A program made the translations under genes and the position numbers. Positions 57,055 to 64,000 of a stretch of 64,000 bases of DNA are shown one piece after another. Source of the DNA: Acidobacteriota bacterium (GTDB lineage Bacteria > Acidobacteriota > Vicinamibacteria > Vicinamibacterales > Fen-181); NCBI GenBank assembly GCA_017883185.1, contig JADGOB010000002.1, forward strand, positions 1 to 64,000, read 5' to 3'. How positions within the stretch are numbered: position 1 is the stretch's first letter; the number at the start of each line of letters is the position of its first letter. The notes under the pieces are model-generated. The model saw nothing but the letters and a program-made list of their open reading frames with translations. It made no database searches and was not told where the DNA came from.

Positions 57055-59523
57055 TCAGTCGCGGTCGCCGGCGGGTTTGACGAACGCCGCGCGGCGTGGC
57101 GGCGGCATCACCGCGTTCGCGCCTTTCACCGACTTCCAGATCACCTCGTTCAACAGCAGGTCGGGCGCCCGGTCCGGCGCGCTGAAGTCCATCGCGGCTG
57201 ATTCCGCCGCGCCAGGCGCTCTGGGCCCGTTCCTCTCATCGAGCGGAGCCCTGGCGGGCACCGCGGAATACGGCCTCAGATCCGGCAGCGCGACGAACGC
57301 CTTGTAGAGTGGCGTCGCCGCGGCATCGTACTGACTCATCGGCGGCAGACCCAGAATCAGCTCGATGGTCCTCAGGACGCCTGACGTCGTGTACAGGGTG
57401 CTGTCCGCCGCTCCTCGCCGAACGAACGGGCTCGCGACGAGCAGGACCGACCGGTGCGCGTCCACGTGATCCGGCCCGTTCTGCGCGTCGTCCTCGAGCA
57501 CGAAGATCGCCGACTCCTTCCAGAAGCGGCTGTGAGAAATGGCGTCGACGATGCGGCCGAGGGCGAGGTCGTTGTCGGCGACCATCGAGCGCGGTGTGGC
57601 CGAGCCGACCCGCGTGCCAGACGTGTGATCGCGCGGGAGGCGCATGATCGTCAGGCGAGGGAGGTTGCCCGACGCTTCGAACGCGCGGAACTCCTCGAGC
57701 CAGATATCGGCCCGAACCTGGTCCGTGATGTCCATGTCGAACGGCGGGAAGTCGGGGCTGATGGCACCCTGCAGACCTGGGACGGTGGGTTTCAGCGGCG
57801 ATGTCTTGTCGCGGAAATCGTCGCCGTGCAGGACGAACTCGCCGTAGCTTCGCACGCCAAGGTTGGCGCGACGGCAGGCATCCCAGATGTAACCCTGAGA
57901 GGGAGCGGCCACGTTGCCGTAGGCGTTGCGCATCTTGCCGCCGCCCTCGCTGAGGTAGGCGCCGCCCCGGCCCGCGTAGTTGGCCGGCCAGATCTTCTCG
58001 ACGACGTCTGTCGCATACGCCGCGGTCGAGAATGCGTGGCCATCGTAGCTCACCTCGGCATCGACGAAGAAGCTGTCGAACAGGACGAACTCTCGCGCAA
58101 GCGCGTGAGCATTGGGCGTGATGTCGGCACCAAACAGGCACAGTGCAGGGTCGCCATCTCCGCCCTTCAGGTCGCCGAGCACCTGGTCGTAGGTGCGATT
58201 CTCCCGGATGATGTAGAAGACGTACTTGATCGGCGACGGCTTCCCGACCTCCCTCGGAATCGACGAGGCGGCGGGTGCGCCCGCCGGCGCGAGGCGGGTG
58301 GCGTCGGAGTAGGGCGAAAGGCTCACGGCCTTCTTCGTCATCTGTGCGAGCGCGTCACCGCCTGGCAACGGCAGCACCGACAACGAGCCCTTCAGCAGGC
58401 CCCCGATGAACTGATCCGTCCGTCCCGTCAAGGGGCTCGGCCCACGGGGATTGGCCGCCGATGACAACCCCTTTCCGCTCAGCACGTACACCTGCCGGCC
58501 GTCCCGATCGAACCCGACCGCCGTGGGATACCAGCCGGCCGGGATGAATCCTGACACCTGGCTCCGACCGCCGGTCGTGACATCGACCACCGCGACCGTG
58601 TTGTTGTCGGCGTTCGCGACCAGCAGGGTGCGGCCGTCGGGCGACAGCGCGAGAGCGTTCGGCGTGGTGCCGGCCGGCGCGTTCGGATACATCGCGACGC
58701 CGATCTGCTCCTTCGCGGTCATCGACTCCAGGTCGATCACCCACACGGCATTCGTGTTGGCGCACGCGACGAACAGTCGATCGCCCTTCTTCGACTGCAC
58801 CATGGCGTTCGGGTGCTCGCCAACCGTCGCCTCACCGACCTGCTCGAGCGTGTCGGCATCGAAGGCCAGCACCCGGGCGCCGCCCCACAGCGAGACGAAC
58901 AACCGCTTGCCGTCCTGCGACAGCAGGCAGGTGTAGGCCTCTGCGGGGAGCGGCACGGTCTTCGCGATCTCACCGGTGTCGAGATCGATCACCAGCAACT
59001 GCTGCTCGAGCGCGCGGATCGCGAGTACCCGCCTGCCGTCCGCCGAGACCGCGAGACCTCCGCCCAGCGCCGTCGCTGACCTGGGCAGCGCAAACGTGCG
59101 GGCGAGCTTCAGCGTTCCCGCCTCGTAGGCGAACTCCTGCACCTGGTCCTGGCCCGTCGAATACAGCCGCTTTCCGTCCGGGTGCCAGGCGAGGCCGAGC
59201 CACGCGTGCTCCACCGGCACCGTGGCCCTGACGGAGAAAGCCTGCGTGTCGACGATGGTCAGCGACGGCTTGCTGTAGCCGTTGTTGGTGATGATCAGGT
59301 TGCGGCCGTCTGGCGACGCGACAAACGCCAGCGGCAGATCGCCCACCGGGAGGTGCCGTCCGGCGGGCGCGATCCGCCAGCCGTTGGGGAGCAGCGTCGT
59401 GGCCTGGTCGATCGGGCCCGGACGACGTGCGGCCTCCGCAGCCCGTTGCGCGGTGGGCACCATCCCGAAGTACCCCGAGAGAAACATGGAGGCGGTTATC
59501 AGGCCGGCAATCAGATTCTTCAT
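57055..59523 (-). CDS. YncE-like beta-propeller fused to phosphoesterase/alkaline phosphatase-family domain
   Basis: Repeated propeller motifs (NALALSPDGRTLLVANADNNTVAVVD) then KYVFYIIRENRTYDQVLGD...DDAQNGPDHVDAHRSVLLVASPFVRRG. Confidence 0.9.
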   Translation of the reverse strand: MKNLIAGLITASMFLSGYFGMVPTAQRAAEAARRPGPIDQATTLLPNGWRIAPAGRHLPVGDLPLAFVASPDGRNLIITNNGYSKPSLTIVDTQAFSVRATVPVEHAWLGLAWHPDGKRLYSTGQDQVQEFAYEAGTLKLARTFALPRSATALGGGLAVSADGRRVLAIRALEQQLLVIDLDTGEIAKTVPLPAEAYTCLLSQDGKRLFVSLWGGARVLAFDADTLEQVGEATVGEHPNAMVQSKKGDRLFVACANTNAVWVIDLESMTAKEQIGVAMYPNAPAGTTPNALALSPDGRTLLVANADNNTVAVVDVTTGGRSQVSGFIPAGWYPTAVGFDRDGRQVYVLSGKGLSSAANPRGPSPLTGRTDQFIGGLLKGSLSVLPLPGGDALAQMTKKAVSLSPYSDATRLAPAGAPAASSIPREVGKPSPIKYVFYIIRENRTYDQVLGDLKGGDGDPALCLFGADITPNAHALAREFVLFDSFFVDAEVSYDGHAFSTAAYATDVVEKIWPANYAGRGGAYLSEGGGKMRNAYGNVAAPSQGYIWDACRRANLGVRSYGEFVLHGDDFRDKTSPLKPTVPGLQGAISPDFPPFDMDITDQVRADIWLEEFRAFEASGNLPRLTIMRLPRDHTSGTRVGSATPRSMVADNDLALGRIVDAISHSRFWKESAIFVLEDDAQNGPDHVDAHRSVLLVASPFVRRGAADSTLYTTSGVLRTIELILGLPPMSQYDAAATPLYKAFVALPDLRPYSAVPARAPLDERNGPRAPGAAESAAMDFSAPDRAPDLLLNEVIWKSVKGANAVMPPPRRAAFVKPAGDRD

Positions 59524-59553
59524 CCTACTCATCGTATAGTAGTGTCCGTGCAG

Positions 59554-62100
59554 ATGAACGCCCAAGACGATCGTCAATCGGTCCTCTTCGTCCGACTGGG
59601 GAACGGCCTGTTGTGGCTGCTCGGCCATGCCCCGAAGGTTCTCCCGGTCGTCGTCATCGGCCTCGTCGGCATCCTGTCGTGGAACGAGCTCAGCGCCATC
59701 CATCCGCGCGATGTGCGCGCCGCGCTGCACAGCCTCGACCCGTTCTGGCTGCTGATTGCCGCGCTTGCCACCCTCCTCAACATCGGCGTCATGGGGCTCT
59801 ACGACGTCATCGTCTTCGAGCATACCCGTTCACGCTGGCTCGAGCGATGGCGATACGGGGCCGTGTCGTTTGCCTGGAGCAACTTCCTGACCCTGGGCCC
59901 GCTGGCCGGCCCGGCGATCCGCTTCTGGCTCTACCGCCCGGCGGTCGACAAGCCCTCGGATCTCGAAGGCGGCGTCGTCTCGATCGCCACCGCATTCACG
60001 GCCGGACTCGGTGGGTGGACGGTCGCGGCATGGCTGCTGCCCCATGCCGACAACCCGATCTGGGTCGGCATCCTCGTCACCGTCGCCTTCGTGACGACGC
60101 TCGCGGCCGTGCACATCGCTCGCGCCGTCTTCAACCGCATCGAGCGGCTGGCGACACCGACGGGGGGGGCCATCTCCGCGCTGCACCTGGCGCTCGTCGG
60201 CTGGCTCGACTGGCTGCTCGGCGCGTTCGCGTTCGCGACGTGCCTGCGGGCGACGGGCGTGGAGACGTCGGTCATCGAGTCGGTCCGGGTGTTCTTCTTC
60301 GGACAGGCGATCGGCCTCGCCAGTCTTGTTCCCGGCGGGTTTGGCAGTGCGGATGCGTTCTGGATCGCGCGCCTGCCGCTCGCGACCAGCGTGGCCACGG
60401 CCGCGCTTCTCGCCTACCGGCTGATTTACTACGTGATTCCGTGGGCGATGGCATCGCTCCTGCTGCTCAGCTGGGCGACGCATCGCGCCACCAAGCGGCT
60501 GGAACTCGCCCGCCGGCTCCTGGCCGGCTTCGTCGGCGCCGCGGGGCTGCTGATCCTGCTGAGCGCGGCGTCGTTTTCGATTCGCTCGCGGTTTGCCCTC
60601 CTGAACGAATATGTGCCGCTGCCCGTCGTCGAAGTCTCGCACCTCGCGGCCGCCGCCACCGGGATCCTGCTGCTCGTCCTGGCGAGAGGTATGAGTCGCG
60701 GGTACCGGGCTGCTCTCAACTCGACGGTCGTCCTGCTGTTGATGGGGGTCGTGTTCTCGGTCCTCAAGGGCCTGGACTGGGAAGAGGCGGTCGTGCTGGC
60801 ACTCGTTGCGCTGCTGGCGGCATCGCAGCGCCCGCTGTTCACACGCCGCGGCCGCGGCGACTGGGTCGAGTCCCGCGATGTTGGGGTCGCGTTCCTTGCG
60901 CTGCTGGTCTTCATCATCTTCGGCACGATCGCCTACCGCGTCCGGACGCCCACCGTCTCGGACATCGGGACCTTCCGCTCGGTGCAGTGGGCGGAGGTCG
61001 AACGGAATCGCTTTCTTCGATCAGCGACGACCCTCATCCTCGTGATGTCGGCGGGCGCGGCCTACGTGCTGATGCGGGTGCCGGTGCGCTTCAGGAGGCT
61101 CGGCGACGAGGAGCTCACGCGCGCTCTCGAGATGCACGCGGAGCTCGGCGGCGATACCAACGCCATGCTCGTGGCCAGCGGCGACAAGGATCTCTTCGTC
61201 GACCGCGATCGCGGGTTCTGTCTCTACAGGACGATCGGCCCGTACCTCGTCGTGTTCTCCGATCCGGTCGTGCGCGCCCCGGCCGATCGCGGCGCCTTCC
61301 TGAACGCGCTGTTCGACCACGCCGGGAATCTCGATCGCCGGCCGGTCTTCTACCAGATCTCCCTCAACTGGATCCCGCCGCTGCACGACCGCGGTTACGC
61401 GTTCTTCAAACTGGGCGAGGAGGCACAGGTCTCGCTGGAGAGGTTCACGCTGGAGGGGCACGCGGGCAAGGAGTACCGGCAGTTCCTGCGGCGCGCCGAG
61501 CGGGACGGGGTCCGCTTCCGCGTCCTCCCTCCCTACGAAGTGGAGCGCGTGCTGCCGGAGCTCTCGGCCATCTCAGCGACTTGGCTCGAGAACAAGCGTG
61601 TCCGCGAACGCCAGTTCTCCATCGGCTTCTTCGACCCGGATTACCTCGAGCGTTTCCCGTGCGCGGTTGTCGAGGACAAATCGGGGCGCATCATCGCGTT
61701 CGCCAACATGCTGCTCGGGCCCAAGCGCGAGGAGCTCTCCATCGACCTGATGCGCCACCTGGACGATGCGCCGCGGGTGATGGACTTCATGTTCACGTCG
61801 CTGTTCCTCTACGGCAAGGAACGCGGATACCAGCGGTTCAACATGGGGATGGCGCCGCTCTCCAGCGTCGGCGAGATTCGCGGCGCCCACACGCGCGAGC
61901 GGCTGGCGAACCTGTTCTCCCAGCACGGTGAGACCTGGTACAACTTCCAGGGGCTCCGCCTCTACAAGGAGAAGTTCGGCCCGGAGTGGGTGCCGCGCTA
62001 CATGGCCTACCAGAATGCGTGGGAGTGGCCGGTCGCGATCGCCCATGTCAGTGCGCTGATCGCCGGCGGCTGGGGACGGGTGCTGCGGGGACGGGAGTAA
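59554..62100 (+). CDS. mprF: MprF-like bifunctional lysylphosphatidylglycerol flippase/synthetase
   Basis: N-terminal multi-TM flippase (LVPGGFGSADAFWI) plus C-terminal synthase domain (YRQFLRRAERDGVRFRV...ISATWL...FSIGFFDPDYL...NMGMAPLSSVG). Confidence 0.9.
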   Translation: MNAQDDRQSVLFVRLGNGLLWLLGHAPKVLPVVVIGLVGILSWNELSAIHPRDVRAALHSLDPFWLLIAALATLLNIGVMGLYDVIVFEHTRSRWLERWRYGAVSFAWSNFLTLGPLAGPAIRFWLYRPAVDKPSDLEGGVVSIATAFTAGLGGWTVAAWLLPHADNPIWVGILVTVAFVTTLAAVHIARAVFNRIERLATPTGGAISALHLALVGWLDWLLGAFAFATCLRATGVETSVIESVRVFFFGQAIGLASLVPGGFGSADAFWIARLPLATSVATAALLAYRLIYYVIPWAMASLLLLSWATHRATKRLELARRLLAGFVGAAGLLILLSAASFSIRSRFALLNEYVPLPVVEVSHLAAAATGILLLVLARGMSRGYRAALNSTVVLLLMGVVFSVLKGLDWEEAVVLALVALLAASQRPLFTRRGRGDWVESRDVGVAFLALLVFIIFGTIAYRVRTPTVSDIGTFRSVQWAEVERNRFLRSATTLILVMSAGAAYVLMRVPVRFRRLGDEELTRALEMHAELGGDTNAMLVASGDKDLFVDRDRGFCLYRTIGPYLVVFSDPVVRAPADRGAFLNALFDHAGNLDRRPVFYQISLNWIPPLHDRGYAFFKLGEEAQVSLERFTLEGHAGKEYRQFLRRAERDGVRFRVLPPYEVERVLPELSAISATWLENKRVRERQFSIGFFDPDYLERFPCAVVEDKSGRIIAFANMLLGPKREELSIDLMRHLDDAPRVMDFMFTSLFLYGKERGYQRFNMGMAPLSSVGEIRGAHTRERLANLFSQHGETWYNFQGLRLYKEKFGPEWVPRYMAYQNAWEWPVAIAHVSALIAGGWGRVLRGRE

Positions 62101-62320
62101 CGCTCAATCTCCTCGACGGGCGGAAGACCGGTGAACAGGCGGTCGCCACGTTCGGGCGGTGTTTCATGGCATCCCGGTGGGAGGTCGCTCGACAGTGTCG
62201 CGGCACTGTCCTTGTGCTCCTGCGCACCACATGCTAGTATCGATTTTTTGGGCCTGCCCCCGATAACCTGCCCCCAACGCCTCATCATGCCCGTAACCCT
62301 CTCGAGGGAGAAAGAGCGAA

Positions 62321-64000
62321 ATGCACAGCAGAACACTGATAGCGATGCTCATGGTGCTTGCCGTAGCGGCAGGTGCCTGGGCTCAGGGCAATCCAACCGG
62401 TGCCATCCGAGGCGCCGTTACAGATCCAGACGGCCTGGCGTTGCCGGGCGTTACCGTGACTGTCACATCGCCGGCACTGCAGGGCGCCCGCACCGTGGTG
62501 ACCTCGGCCAACGGCGACTTCAACATTCCGTTCCTGCCACCCGGTGAGTACACCGTGACCTTCGAGCTGCAGGGCTTCGCGGTACAGAAACAGACGATCG
62601 GCGTGGCGATGGCGGAAACGCAGCCGATGCAGACCAAGCTCGCGCTCGCGACCGTGACCGAAACGATTACCGTCACCGGTTCGGCGTCGACCGAGATCCT
62701 GAAGACCGGCACCATCGCGGAAACGTACACCGCGACGAAGATCGAGGCGCTCCCGATGGGCCGGACTCTGGAATCCGCGGTCCTGCTCGCGCCCGGCGTG
62801 AACGACAACGGGCCGAGCAGAGCCATCGTCATCGCGGGCGCGCTTTCCTACGAGGGTCTGTTCCTGATCAACGGCGTGAACGTGAACGAGAACCTGCGCG
62901 GCCAGCCGCGGACCCTGTATGTCGAAGACGCCATCCAGGAGACGAAGGTCTCGAGCGGCAACATCTCGGCCGAGTACGGCCGCTTCAACGGCGGCGTCGT
63001 CAACATGATCACGAAGTCGGGTGGCAACCTGTTCAGCGGGTCGTTCCGCGACTCGTTGAGCAATGATGCGTGGCGGGCGCTGCGGCCGTTGAACGACACC
63101 AAGTTGGACAAGATCGTCCCGGCCTACGAGGGCACCTTCGGCGGTCCCATCAAGCGGGACAAGCTCTGGTTCTTCAGTGACGGGCGCTACACGAACACCC
63201 AGCGACAGATCACCCTCCCCTATACCTTCCTGTCCTACGCGTATGCGCAGAGCGACAAGCGGTACGAGGGGAAGGGCACGTACGCGCTGACCCCCCAGAA
63301 CACAGTGAAGGCGTCGTATACGAACAAGAAGATCTGGACGACGAACAACTCCTCCAGCAGCCCGATGGACCTCGACAGCCTGTACAGCAACGGCACGACC
63401 GACTCGCTGACGGCCGTCAACTACACGGGCGTGCTCTCCTCGAAGCTGTTTCTCGAGAGCCAGTTCTCGAGAAAGACGATGGCGACCGACGCTACGGGTG
63501 CGCAGTTCACGGACCTCGTGAAGGGCACGTTGATGTTCGACCGGTCGCGGAGCAGCGCGCGCTTCAACTCGCCGACCTTCTGTGCGGTCTGCGGCAACGG
63601 CTGGCACGAGGAGCGCAACAACTGGGATTGGTTCGTCAAGCTCGGCTACTTCCTCTCGACCGACAACGCCGGATCGCACTCGGTTGTGGTCGGCTTCGAC
63701 AACTTCAAGGAATCGCGGCAGGTGGATAACTATCAGTCGGGCAGCGGGTACCGGGTGTATGCCACCAAGACGTATATCGCGGACACGCCCGACAAGACCA
63801 TCTACCCGGTGATCGACGGCAGCAGCTACATCAACTACACCCCGCTGGTGGCGCCGAGCATCGGCAGCGACATCCGCACCTACTCGTTGTTTGCGAACGA
63901 CCAGTGGCGCTTCAATAGCAGGCTGTCGTTGAACATCGGATTCCGTTACGACCGGAACAGCTCGAAGGACCAGGGGGGCGTGCCGGTGCTGAAGGACTCG
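62321..64000 (+). CDS. Oar-like TonB-dependent receptor with N-terminal carboxypeptidase-regulatory domain, truncated at window edge
   Basis: Signal peptide; GAIRGAVTDPDGLALPGVTVTVTSPALQG...FNIPFLPPGEYTVTFELQGF; ISAEYGRFNGGVVNMITKSGGN. Confidence 0.92.
   Translation, partial: MHSRTLIAMLMVLAVAAGAWAQGNPTGAIRGAVTDPDGLALPGVTVTVTSPALQGARTVVTSANGDFNIPFLPPGEYTVTFELQGFAVQKQTIGVAMAETQPMQTKLALATVTETITVTGSASTEILKTGTIAETYTATKIEALPMGRTLESAVLLAPGVNDNGPSRAIVIAGALSYEGLFLINGVNVNENLRGQPRTLYVEDAIQETKVSSGNISAEYGRFNGGVVNMITKSGGNLFSGSFRDSLSNDAWRALRPLNDTKLDKIVPAYEGTFGGPIKRDKLWFFSDGRYTNTQRQITLPYTFLSYAYAQSDKRYEGKGTYALTPQNTVKASYTNKKIWTTNNSSSSPMDLDSLYSNGTTDSLTAVNYTGVLSSKLFLESQFSRKTMATDATGAQFTDLVKGTLMFDRSRSSARFNSPTFCAVCGNGWHEERNNWDWFVKLGYFLSTDNAGSHSVVVGFDNFKESRQVDNYQSGSGYRVYATKTYIADTPDKTIYPVIDGSSYINYTPLVAPSIGSDIRTYSLFANDQWRFNSRLSLNIGFRYDRNSSKDQGGVPVLKDS

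Overview
This is a high-GC bacterial chromosomal window. Gene content and the Oar-like TonB receptor suggest Acidobacteriota/Vicinamibacteria, but that is inference only. It is densely coding on both strands, and I saw no rRNA, tRNA, CRISPR array, phage or IS transposase. Main content: MFS and POT transporters; a sigma54 activator plus HD-GYP pair; mraY and a murG-HEAT fusion; a 1022-aa kinase/M23 peptidase/class-III aminotransferase fusion; nadE; two YbaK-superfamily editing proteins; a corrinoid protein with an MttB-family methyltransferase; a molybdopterin oxidoreductase; an SSS symporter; M24 and M28 peptidases; pxpABC; acyl-CoA ligase; a biotin-dependent carboxyltransferase; yvcK-like; TPM/LemA; hypF-C-D-E divergent from a HydG-type radical SAM gene; and a 53-62 kb segment with two VirJ/AcvB-like hydrolases, a carboxylesterase, a YncE/phosphoesterase protein and MprF. 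The most interesting non-coding signal is a dispersed ~70-nt palindromic element (near-full, diverged and half copies at about 2042, 16453, 25565, 28264, 38504 and 52526). Its stem arms change in a compensatory way between copies, and its first bases repeatedly supply the stop codon of the adjacent gene. A second 32-nt hairpin repeat and a GTAGGG..CCCTAC palindrome show the same stop-codon-abutting placement. The most interesting gene context is hydG ([FeFe]-hydrogenase CO/CN- maturase) beside hypCDEF ([NiFe] maturation) with no hydE or hydF in the window. All calls come from reading the sequence and supplied ORFs; no database search was run.
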